The translations under genes were made by a program, and so were the position numbers. The notes below the pieces were generated by a model. That model saw only the letters and a list, made by a program, of their open reading frames with translations, ran no database searches and was not told the origin of the DNA. A stretch of DNA of 64,000 bases from JAPWJZ01 sp965279315 (GTDB taxonomy: Bacteria; Pseudomonadota; Alphaproteobacteria; Micavibrionales; UBA2020), in the NCBI GenBank assembly GCA_965279315.1, contig OZ257145.1:1240001-1304000 (forward strand). The letters run 5' to 3'. Each line of letters opens with the position of its first letter. Positions within the stretch are counted from its first letter, which is position 1. Positions 46,129-53,846 of this stretch are shown one piece after another.

Positions 46129-47022
46129 GTGGCTTTCACGCAAAAGGGCAAAATCTTCAACGCGGTGCGCAGCAACGACATCAAGACGGTCACGCGGCTG
46201 CTCGACAAGGGCTATAACCCCAATACCGCGTATTGGGATGGCGACAGCGCGCTGCTGATGGCGGTCTATCTGGGGCGCAGCGAAATTGTCGAACTGCTGG
46301 TCGCACGCGGCGCAGACCCGTTCGGCCAGCACCACCATGACCCGATGACGACCGGCATCTGGCAGACGCTGCTGCATGTGGCGGCGGCGAACGGTCACCA
46401 GAAAATTGTCGATTTTTTGCTGGAAGGCGACAAATACGACAAGGCGCTGATCAACCGCATCGACAACAACCGCAACACCGCGCTGCACCTGGCGGCGGGC
46501 GGCGGGCATCTGGAGATCGTGAAGACGCTGCTGGCGCACAACTTCGATCCCGCCATGACCGGCGCGAACGGCAAGATGGCGGTCGGCTTTGCCTATCAGG
46601 GCAAGCATAACGAAGTTGTCGAGCTGCTGCAGGCGCACAAGAAACCTGCGCCGGCGCTTGCGCCGCAAGCCGCGCCCGCCGTGGAACAAAAACCGGCTGC
46701 GACGAGCGACTGGAAACTGCTGAACAACGAAACCGTCGCCAAGGTCTGCGATGTCGGCGGCGTCGGGTACAAGATCACCGATGTGTTCAATTTCGCCAGC
46801 GGCGAGCGCATCCGCATCGTCAACAACCTGAAGACCAAGGCCGACCACGTCGAAACCACGCCCTTTGCAAAGCTGACCGACCAGCGGCAGCTGGACGAGG
46901 CGCGGGGCGCGCTGGAATCGCTGGGCGGGAATGCGGGTTCCGATTTCAGCGACAAGACGAAAAAACTGCCGCGCCTGCTGCAGCCGCCGCCCAAGGATTT
47001 CCCGAAGGCGCCCCCGCAATGA
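46129..47022 (+). CDS. Ankyrin-repeat protein with unnamed C-terminal domain
   Basis: A 297-residue protein. Residues 1-165 hold about five ankyrin repeats, e.g. DSALLMAVYLGRSEIVELLVARGAD, QTLLHVAAANGHQKIVDFLLEGD and NTALHLAAGGGHLEIVKTLLAHNFD. A Pro/Ala linker (about 168-190) follows, and then a domain of about 85 residues starting SDWKLLNNETVAKV and including GYKITDVFNFASGERIRIVNNL. The same domain ends the next gene, so it is a real, repeated module I cannot name. No signal peptide. The start is a GTG with a strong GGAGG site. It overlaps the next gene by four bases. Confidence 0.82.
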   Translation: MAFTQKGKIFNAVRSNDIKTVTRLLDKGYNPNTAYWDGDSALLMAVYLGRSEIVELLVARGADPFGQHHHDPMTTGIWQTLLHVAAANGHQKIVDFLLEGDKYDKALINRIDNNRNTALHLAAGGGHLEIVKTLLAHNFDPAMTGANGKMAVGFAYQGKHNEVVELLQAHKKPAPALAPQAAPAVEQKPAATSDWKLLNNETVAKVCDVGGVGYKITDVFNFASGERIRIVNNLKTKADHVETTPFAKLTDQRQLDEARGALESLGGNAGSDFSDKTKKLPRLLQPPPKDFPKAPPQ

Positions 47023-47845
47023 TGTTCAAGAAATCGAAACTGCATAACGCGATCATGGACGGCAATATCCTGCGCATGAAGGAACTGCTGGATCTGGGCA
47101 CCAACCCGGACCATGCCGATGATTACGGGCGCACGTTTTTGTGGTTCGCGATCAACCGCGGCAATTTGGCCGCCGTCATGGTGCTGGTCGATAACGGCGC
47201 GACGGTATCGGTGGAAACGCGCTATCGCGGGTCGCTGCTGCAAACCGCCGCCGAAAAGGGCAGCGTGGAAATCGCGGAATACCTGCTGTCGAAAAACCCG
47301 GAACTGCTGAACCTGAAAGACCGCGACGGCAACAATGCGCTGCATACGGCGGCAACGGCGGGCTATCCCGATATGCTGGCCTTCCTGATCGAAAAAGGCC
47401 TTGACCCCAACGACAAGAATTTCAGCAACCGCACGCCGCTCGCGATCGCGCAAAAGGGCGGCCATGCCGAAGCGATCGAGGTGTTGAAACCCTACACCCC
47501 CGCGCGCAGCCGCGCCCTGCCGCGCTGGAGGCAGCCGCCGCGCCGGCACCCGTTGCGGAAAGCGACAGCGAATGGAAAAAGCTGCCGGGCGAGCGCATCG
47601 CGCATGTCGCGGTCGAGGAAGCGATCGGTTACCGCATCACCGAGATTTTCAATTTCTCCGCGCGCGAGAAAACGACGCTCTACCGCAACCTTGAATCAAA
47701 TGCCGAAACGGTGGAGACACGCGGTTTCGATGCGATGGGCGACAAGACGCCGATCGAACAGGCGCTGGAAGAGCTCCGCAAGCGCGGCGGCGTTTCCGAC
47801 GCGTCAAGCGTGACGGGCTTCGAGAAGAAGAAGCTGACGCCGTAA
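47019..47845 (+). pseudogene. Frameshifted ankyrin-repeat gene, paralogue of the preceding one
   Basis: The ATG at 47019 opens a frame with about four ankyrin repeats (GSLLQTAAEKGSVEIAEYLLSKN, NNALHTAATAGYPDMLAFLIEKGLD and others) until KPYTP at about residue 160. The frame then turns Arg-rich and stops at 47813. In the -1 frame the paralogue's C-terminal domain continues to the stop at 47845: SEWKKLPGERIAHV...GYRITEIFNFSAREKTTLYRNL, close to the neighbour's SDWK...GYKITDVFNF. The break falls at or near a run of five C (47497-47501); one extra C would restore a protein of about 276 residues. An indel (real or assembly error) or a -1 slip at CCC-C are alternatives. Confidence 0.85.
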
Positions 47846-47862
47846 TTTATCCCGCCCTTGCC

Positions 47863-47886
47863 CCCTCTCCCGCAAGCGGGAGAGGG
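47863..47886. repeat. Short palindrome after the ankyrin pair
   Basis: A 24-base perfect hairpin, CCCTCTCCCG-CAAG-CGGGAGAGGG. There is no T tract, so it looks like a dispersed palindromic element rather than an intrinsic terminator. The rest of 47846-48031 is AT-rich, with nothing else recognisable. Confidence 0.7.
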
Positions 47887-48031
47887 TACTGAAGCGGGAT
47901 TAATGCCGATCAATCAACAACATATCAATATTTAATTGCGTATAACGCAATATTGTGCTACTGTAAAATTGCCAACGGTTATTGAACATCGTGAATAAAA
48001 GAACGTCCAACCAAGAAGCGGCTCAAAAAAA

Positions 48032-49303
48032 TCAGGGCTTCGGGGCCGCCGGGCTTTTCGGTTTTGCGAAGTCGAGGGCGCGGGCGATTTCTTTCGGCAT
48101 CGGCGGCGGGGTGATGCCCATGTTACGGTCGCTATCATCCGACAGCAGCCAGTTATAGACCGCCGCATGGATGGCTTTCGCGCCGGGCGGTGTGAAGTCG
48201 CCAGCGGCATCCTTGTCGGTGTTATAGACCAGCACCGTGCGGCCGCCCACATCGCGGGCGAAGGGCACAACGCCGTTCAGCCCCAGCATCTTGCCGATGT
48301 CATCCGCCTTGTATTCGAAATTCGCGTGCAGCTGCGGATAATCCGCCAGCGTCGGGTGCTTCGGCACGGCGTCCAGCAGCGCCGCCAGTTTTTTGCCGGC
48401 TTCGGTGTCGCGGCGGGGTTTGACGGTGTATTCGTTGCCGTGCGATTTTTTCAGGGTATAGGCATCGGTGGATTCCAGCTTCACCGCCTTGCCGCCATCC
48501 ATGAAGTTCACTTTGCCGTCCATGCGGATGCTCAACTGCATTTCGACGGTTTTGATGCCGCCGCCATAGCTGTAATTCACGCCGATGCGCAGCGCTTCGC
48601 CGGCAGGCAGTTTTTCCAGCAGTTTGGGCAGTTCAAACGACGCAAGGCGCGTGATTTCCTCGCGCACAGCATCGGCGGCGGCGCTGAATTCTTTTTCGCG
48701 GCGGCGCATATCGACAATCGCGTCAAGGCTTTCGCCGCCCGCCACGAAGACGCGCTGCGCATATGTTTTTTTCAAATCTTGCTGCAGCCACGGATTGGCG
48801 CCGGGGTTGTAATCAACCGGCAGGGTGGTGCCGGATTTTTCCTTCGTCACCAGCGGCGCATTGCCCAGCCAGCCGCCCGCAAACAGCAGGTCGCCGATTT
48901 GCGCTTCTTCCTTGCCGGTGATCAGCCTGCCGTCCTGCGGCGTGAAATGATCGCCCTTGTAATCGACGGGGGCGTAGATGAAATAGCGCGGTGTGCGCTC
49001 CGGCGATGAAAAAATCTGCGGGAAATGCTCATAGGCGCGCGGCCATGTGTCCTTGCCGTGATTGACCTGCACCGACGGCGCGTTCAATCCGGTTGCCGCC
49101 AGCAATTCGGGCGCTTCCTGTTCAAGGCGTTTTTGCAGGTTGGTGTAAAACGCGTTCCAGCTGTCGCGGATTTCGCCCATCATGCCCGATTGTTTCGGCG
49201 TGACGGTTTCCAACTCTTTGCGGATTTCCCATTCAAGGCGCAGCGCGGCGGAGAGCGATTCACCCGACAGTTCGAAAAGGACTTGTCCGTTATTTTCCGC
49301 CAT
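48032..49303 (-). CDS. Orphan soluble protein of unknown function
   Basis: A 423-residue protein with no signal peptide or membrane segments and no motif I recognise. The N-terminal half contains aromatic-rich segments (RAYEHFPQIF, YFIYAPVDYKGDHF); the middle is charged-helical (about 205-245); and the last third has a repetitive beta pattern (VNYSYGGGIKTVEMQLSIRMDGKVNF) and a C-terminal PPPMPKEIARALDFAKPKSPAAPKP-like tail, here Pro/Lys/Ala-rich. The start is the ATG at 49303 with GAGG five bases upstream, better than an in-frame ATG at 49405. It is divergent from glmM. Confidence 0.65.
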   Translation of the reverse strand: MAENNGQVLFELSGESLSAALRLEWEIRKELETVTPKQSGMMGEIRDSWNAFYTNLQKRLEQEAPELLAATGLNAPSVQVNHGKDTWPRAYEHFPQIFSSPERTPRYFIYAPVDYKGDHFTPQDGRLITGKEEAQIGDLLFAGGWLGNAPLVTKEKSGTTLPVDYNPGANPWLQQDLKKTYAQRVFVAGGESLDAIVDMRRREKEFSAAADAVREEITRLASFELPKLLEKLPAGEALRIGVNYSYGGGIKTVEMQLSIRMDGKVNFMDGGKAVKLESTDAYTLKKSHGNEYTVKPRRDTEAGKKLAALLDAVPKHPTLADYPQLHANFEYKADDIGKMLGLNGVVPFARDVGGRTVLVYNTDKDAAGDFTPPGAKAIHAAVYNWLLSDDSDRNMGITPPPMPKEIARALDFAKPKSPAAPKP

Positions 49304-49519
49304 GGCGACCTCGTGCTGGTATTCATAATAGGGATGCCCTGATTTATAGCGCGGCGGGGCAGGGTTTTCCAGAGGATAAGAACGGCTGTAATGAAACGTC
49401 GGCAAAAGTGACCGCTTTCAACGGCTTTGCGGCAAATTTATGAAAACTGTTGTGGCTTCGTTCCTTGGCTTGCCCCCCGCGATTCTGTAACTTGGGGACA
49501 GCAGGAGACAGGAACAGAC

Positions 49520-50878
49520 ATGACACGCAAATTTTTCGGCACCGACGGCATCCGCGGCAAAGCGAATATCGAACCCATCACCGTCGAAACAATGACGAAA
49601 GTGGCCATGGCCACGGCTGCCGAATTGCGCCGCGGCAATCACCGCCACCGCGTGGTGATCGGGAAAGACACGCGCCTGTCGGGTTACCTGCTGGAACCCG
49701 CGCTCACCGCCGGATTTATTTCGATGGGCATGGATGTGATGCTGCTGGGCCCCATGCCGACGCCGGCGGTTGCGATGCTGACGCGGTCGTTGCGTTGCGA
49801 CCTTGGCGTGATGATTTCCGCGTCGCACAACCCGTATCAGGATAACGGCATCAAGTTTTTCGGTGCGGACGGGTACAAGCTGACCGATGACATCGAGCTG
49901 GCGATTGAAGCACGCCTTGATTCAGACCTGTCGAAGCTGCGCGTCGGCCCGACGGAGCTGGGGCGCGCCAGCCGCCTCGATGACGAACGCGGGCGCTATA
50001 TCGAATTCGTGAAGAACACGTTTCCAAAAGGCCTGCGCCTCGACGGCTTGAAAATCGTCGTCGATTGCGCACATGGCGCGGCGTACAAGGTTGCGCCCCG
50101 CGTGCTATGGGAGTTGGGCGCGGAAGTGATTTCGCTGGGCGTGTCGCCCGACGGCACGAACATCAACAAGGATTGCGGCGCAACCGCGCCGGAAGCGATG
50201 CAGTCCGCCGTCGTCAAGCACGGCGCGCATCTGGGCATTGCGCTCGACGGCGATGCCGACCGCCTGATCATGTGCGATGAAAACGGCAAGGTGATCGACG
50301 GCGACCAGATCATGGCGTTGATCGCCCGCGCATGGCACCAGTCCGGCCAGTTGAAGGGCGACGGCGTTGTGGCGACCGTGATGTCGAATTTGGGTTTCGA
50401 GCGTTTCCTGAAAACGCTTGCGCTGTCGTTGAAGCGGATGCCGGTCGGCGACCGCTATGTGGTCGACCATATGCGCACGAATGATTACAACCTCGGCGGC
50501 GAACAATCCGGCCATATCATCCTCGGCGATTACGGCACGACCGGCGACGGCCTGATCGCGGCGTTGCAGGTGCTGGCCGTGATCCAGCAGCAGGACAAAC
50601 CGGTCAGCGAAGCGGGGCGTGTGTTCGCGCCTGTGCCGCAGCTGCTGAAAAACGTGCGCTATAAAAACGCCGCGATTTCGCTCGACAACGAATTCCTGCA
50701 AAACGCGATCCGCAACGCCGAAACGCGCCTTGGCGCGGGCGGGCGGTTGCTAATCCGCAAATCGGGCACCGAACCGCTCATCCGCGTGATGGCGGAGGGG
50801 GATGACGAAACCCTGATCACCTCGGTCGTGCACGACCTTTGCAGCTCGGTCGAGGATCTCGACCGCCAGAAAGCGTAG
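49520..50878 (+). CDS. glmM: Phosphoglucosamine mutase
   Basis: Converts glucosamine-6-phosphate to glucosamine-1-phosphate for UDP-GlcNAc. The 452-residue protein starts RKFFGTDGIRGKAN, has the phosphoserine loop MISASHNPYQDNGIKFF, the metal-binding DGDADR, the sugar-binding GGEQSGHII, and a C-terminal phosphate-binding RKSGTEPLIRVM. The start at 49520 is chosen for the hallmark N-terminus. In many alphaproteobacteria it is close to ftsH; here about 4.6 kb of accessory genes lie between. Confidence 0.96.
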   Translation: MTRKFFGTDGIRGKANIEPITVETMTKVAMATAAELRRGNHRHRVVIGKDTRLSGYLLEPALTAGFISMGMDVMLLGPMPTPAVAMLTRSLRCDLGVMISASHNPYQDNGIKFFGADGYKLTDDIELAIEARLDSDLSKLRVGPTELGRASRLDDERGRYIEFVKNTFPKGLRLDGLKIVVDCAHGAAYKVAPRVLWELGAEVISLGVSPDGTNINKDCGATAPEAMQSAVVKHGAHLGIALDGDADRLIMCDENGKVIDGDQIMALIARAWHQSGQLKGDGVVATVMSNLGFERFLKTLALSLKRMPVGDRYVVDHMRTNDYNLGGEQSGHIILGDYGTTGDGLIAALQVLAVIQQQDKPVSEAGRVFAPVPQLLKNVRYKNAAISLDNEFLQNAIRNAETRLGAGGRLLIRKSGTEPLIRVMAEGDDETLITSVVHDLCSSVEDLDRQKA

Positions 50879-50883
50879 TAATC

Positions 50884-51642
50884 ATGAAACCCTGTTTCTT
50901 CGCCGCCGAAACCCATGGCGCGCAGGAAGCGCGGGCGAAACTCGCCGCCGCTTATGGCCAGACACCGATGGAAGAAGCCGATGTGATCGTGGCATTGGGC
51001 GGCGACGGGTCGATGCTGCGCGCGCTGCATGAAGGCATCCGGCTGAAAAAACCCGTTTACGGCATGAACCGTGGCTCGGTCGGGTTTTTGCTGAACGAAT
51101 ATTCCGATAAAAACCTGATGCAGCGGCTGGAGCGTGCGCAAATCGTGAAGCTCAACCCCTTGCGCATGAAAGTTACGACGATGACCGGCGGCGTGCAGGA
51201 CGCGCTCGCGATCAACGAAGTCTCGCTGCTCCGTGAAACGCGGCAGGCGGCGAAGCTGAAAGTCACGATTGACGGTGTCGTGCGATTGGATGAATTGATT
51301 TGCGACGGGATTATTTTCTCCACGCCCGCAGGCTCGACCGCCTATAACCTCTCCGCGCATGGCCCTATTATCCCGTTATCTGCGGGCATCCTTGCGCTGA
51401 CGCCCATCAGCGCCTTCCGTCCGCGCCGCTGGCGGGGTGCGCTGCTGCCGCAAACCACGCGGCTGAAACTGACCATCATGGAAGCGCGCAACCGCCCGGT
51501 CTCTGCCGTCGCCGACTTCACCGAAATCCGCGATGTCGAAACGGTCGAGGTATGGCAGGACACCAGCGTCGAAATCTCGCTGCTGTTCGACCCCGAAATG
51601 AACCTCGACGAGCGGATGATCAAAGAGCAGTTCATGCCCTAG
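50884..51642 (+). CDS. nadK: NAD kinase
   Basis: Phosphorylates NAD+ to NADP+. The 252-residue protein has the GGDGSMLRAL catalytic loop, GMNRGSVGFLLNEY, NEVSLLRE, and STPAGSTAYNLSAHGPIIPL. It begins five bases after glmM and so is co-transcribed. Length is in the short alphaproteobacterial class (about 255). Confidence 0.94.
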   Translation: MKPCFFAAETHGAQEARAKLAAAYGQTPMEEADVIVALGGDGSMLRALHEGIRLKKPVYGMNRGSVGFLLNEYSDKNLMQRLERAQIVKLNPLRMKVTTMTGGVQDALAINEVSLLRETRQAAKLKVTIDGVVRLDELICDGIIFSTPAGSTAYNLSAHGPIIPLSAGILALTPISAFRPRRWRGALLPQTTRLKLTIMEARNRPVSAVADFTEIRDVETVEVWQDTSVEISLLFDPEMNLDERMIKEQFMP

Positions 51643-51645
51643 CTG

Positions 51646-51723
51646 TCATCCCCGCGAAAGCGGGGATCCCGGCGGCCTGATGCGCCCTGCCAATCCTTGA
51701 GATCCCCGCTTTCGCGGGGATGA
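51646..51723. repeat. Paired palindromic intergenic repeat (copy B)
   Basis: Palindromes at 51648-51667 and 51702-51721 with the same sequences and inverted arrangement as copy A. The spacer, read in reverse, resembles that of copy C (TCAAGGATTGGCAGGGC versus TCAGGGATTGGCACGGC), showing that the element including spacer is mobile or was duplicated. Confidence 0.92.
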
Positions 51724-51994
51724 CTCTCTGGGGGCATGGATAATAAAATTTCCTGCACGCCAGATTCATCGCAACAAAACCTCGCCGCCAGTATTTGACG
51801 GAATGCGGATCCTTATGGCATCCTGTTTGCCATGAACAACGTGTCGCAAATCGCTGTGACCTATTTTGCTTACGCCTATTTTGGCGGATAAGCCCGCCAT
51901 ATCATTTGTACTTGGGGCCTAGAGCCCCTCAATCCCCCAGAGAACCGGAATACCATCACCCCCGCGCAGGCGAAGGGCCAAAGGACACGTAATC
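51724..51994. other. Intergenic leader before the first GCL-like gene
   Basis: About 270 bases without a convincing gene. A short hairpin, GGGGCCTAGAGCCCC (51916 region), and an 11-base sequence GCCAGTATTTG (51787-51797) also present before the second paralogue are the only features noted. Confidence 0.35.
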
Positions 51995-53404
51995 ATGACT
52001 GACGTCAAAAAAGACAAACTCGACCTTATTCAATCCGAAGACCAGGCCCGCGCGCTCTACACGCCGCCGCCTGCCGGTTTCCACGGCAAAGTGGGGCTGG
52101 AGGTTGAAATGCCGTTGTACCGTCCCGGCGCGAACAAGCCCAATATCCCGCCGCCCGCGACGATGGCGCAGATGCACAAGATATTGAAAGACGCAGGGTA
52201 TGACGCGCAGCTGGAACCCGCCGGCGTGCTGGAATACGCAAGCCCGCCTGTCGATGTGCGCGATGTGGCGAAACTGGTGGTGCAGTCGAAATCCGATATC
52301 GCGACGTTCGAAAAAGTCATCGGCGAACACGGCTATGCCCGCGCGCCCTTCGCCATTTTGCCCACCACCACGCCGCAGGACGCGCTGGATAATAAAGTCT
52401 CCCGCGAACGCCTTGAAGCATCATTGGCCGTGCTGGCGGAGGTGTATCCGCCCGGCCTGTCGAATGTGCCGCTGCTTACCACAGGCGTGCAAACCAGTTT
52501 CAGCCCGAAATCGGATGCGGAGATGTTCCGCATGGCCTATCGCGGTTATGCGCTCACCGCCCTGATCGTGGGGGCGATGAACAGCTCCTCCGGTTTCGCC
52601 GCGAATGACGATCTGCGCCGCGACGATGTGCATCTGCGCACCAAATACTATGAGGATTACGGCACGGCGGGCGGCATTTCGGCGGCGTTCCTGAAATCGG
52701 AAACGCCGGAGCAGTTCATCCGCAATCATATCCATGAGGTGTTCGACAACCCGATGTTCTTCGCCTATCGCGATGATGGCAGCCTGTTACGCACGACCAA
52801 GGACAACGTGCTGACCTTCCGCAAGCTGGAAGCACTGGGCATGAACACGCTGACGAATTACGAACTGGCGGAAACATTCCTGTACAACGACATCAAAATC
52901 GCCAACGTGCGTGATTCAGACGGTCAAGTGGTCGGCAAGCGCGTCGAAATCCGCGCGGCGGATTCTGGCGTGCACCAGCCGGCATCGACGCTGCTGCTGA
53001 CGACCGCGCTGATCCCGGACAGCATCACTGCGCAGAAATTCGACAACCTGCTGAACGATTACGGCTTCACCGGCAACCCGAAACAGGATGCGGCCCTGCT
53101 GCAGGCGGCGCGCAAAAACGCGGTCGAGCATAACGGGCGTTTCATGAACGTGCCGTTCGGTAATGGTTCCTTGCGCGATTTCGCGGCGGATGTGGCGGCG
53201 CTGGTGATTGCGCATTACGAGCGTGATCGCACGGTGCAGCCGGAAGTGTCGAAACTCGCCGAAGTTTTGCTGACCGGTGAATCGGATGCGAAACTGAACG
53301 CGGCGAAATACAGGACGCTCAAAGATGTGACGCGCGATTTGCAGGCGGCGGTCGTGAAGCCGCTGCCGAACCTGAAACCGCCCGCGCCGAAAAACGCGGC
53401 ATAA
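51995..53404 (+). CDS. Divergent glutamate-cysteine-ligase-like protein, paralogue 1
   Basis: A 469-residue soluble protein. Positionally ordered features match the plant/alphaproteobacterial glutamate-cysteine ligase (GCS2) fold: the N-terminal metal-binding GLEVEMP (E36, E38), LEPAGVLEYASPP (compare LEPGGQFELSG), TTGVQTSFSP...EMFRMAYRGYAL (compare CTVQVNLDFSSEADMIRKFRAG), NPMFFAYR, LTFRKL, and LAETFLYNDIKIANVRD...KRVEIRAADSG (compare the MRGADGG box). The first ligase-box Glu residues are conserved; the substrate loops are not. It may make a gamma-glutamyl or other amide bond with ATP, but activity is inferred. The next gene but one is a full-length paralogue. It is not near gshB. Confidence 0.65.
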   Translation: MTDVKKDKLDLIQSEDQARALYTPPPAGFHGKVGLEVEMPLYRPGANKPNIPPPATMAQMHKILKDAGYDAQLEPAGVLEYASPPVDVRDVAKLVVQSKSDIATFEKVIGEHGYARAPFAILPTTTPQDALDNKVSRERLEASLAVLAEVYPPGLSNVPLLTTGVQTSFSPKSDAEMFRMAYRGYALTALIVGAMNSSSGFAANDDLRRDDVHLRTKYYEDYGTAGGISAAFLKSETPEQFIRNHIHEVFDNPMFFAYRDDGSLLRTTKDNVLTFRKLEALGMNTLTNYELAETFLYNDIKIANVRDSDGQVVGKRVEIRAADSGVHQPASTLLLTTALIPDSITAQKFDNLLNDYGFTGNPKQDAALLQAARKNAVEHNGRFMNVPFGNGSLRDFAADVAALVIAHYERDRTVQPEVSKLAEVLLTGESDAKLNAAKYRTLKDVTRDLQAAVVKPLPNLKPPAPKNAA

Positions 53405-53426
53405 GATTTTCACCCGAGTAAACTCC

Positions 53427-53466
53427 CCCGCCACGGCGTCCTTGCGGCCGTGGCGGGTTTTTCTTT
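53427..53466 (+). terminator. Intrinsic terminator after the first GCL-like gene
   Basis: Stem CCCGCCACGG / CCGTGGCGGG with loop CGTCCTTGCGG, then TTTTTCTTTTT. Confidence 0.88.
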
Positions 53467-53500
53467 TTGCGCAGGGATGAAGACGAATAAACGCGAACAA

Positions 53501-53600
53501 GCGCCGCAGGCATTTATGAACGCGAAGATCCGAAGGGCCGAAGAAGCGAAGCAAAGCCTGCGGCGCGCCTCTTTTCTTCGTGCCTTCGGATCTTCGCGTT
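53501..53600. repeat. Interleaved inverted-repeat element
   Basis: Two inverted repeats are interlocked: GCGCCGCAGGC (53501-53511) with GCCTGCGGCGC (53556-53566), and AACGCGAAGATCCGAAGG (53519-53536) with CCTTCGGATCTTCGCGTT (53583-53600). Order is A-B-A'-B', so as RNA it could form a pseudoknot-type fold, or it is a decayed mobile repeat. Confidence 0.75.
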
Positions 53601-53846
53601 TGAATCCTCTTGCTTTTTTCCTTGATAAATCAACGCGCGTAATAGAATTACATTGACAGAATCAATGGGAATCAGGCATATTCACTGTCATGACAAACCG
53701 CGTGAAAAACATCTCCGCTCTGCATCATCATCACTGGCACTAGCCAGTATTTGTCATTTCGCGGGTCTTTTGATGCCCGCCCAGCCTTCAAAGAACCGAA
53801 CGACATACAGCCCCGATGCAGAATGGGCCTATAAAGGATTTTCACG
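53601..53846. other. Intergenic leader before the second GCL-like gene
   Basis: About 245 bases without a gene. It contains the same 11-base GCCAGTATTTG (53743-53753) as the first paralogue's leader and a GGATTTT-type site before the ATG. No clear promoter hexamers at proper spacing. Confidence 0.35.

Noticed and set aside
47863..47886. Palindrome as the terminator of the ankyrin pair
   Set aside because: A strong stem but no following T run; treated as a dispersed palindrome.
51795..51992. 65-codon open frame before the first GCL-like gene
   Set aside because: No ribosome-binding site, unusual Pro/Arg-rich ending, no recognisable domain.
51787..53753. Shared 11-base GCCAGTATTTG upstream of both GCL-like genes as a common regulatory site
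   Set aside because: The distances to the starts differ by about 100 bases and flanks match only loosely; chance or remnant duplication cannot be excluded.
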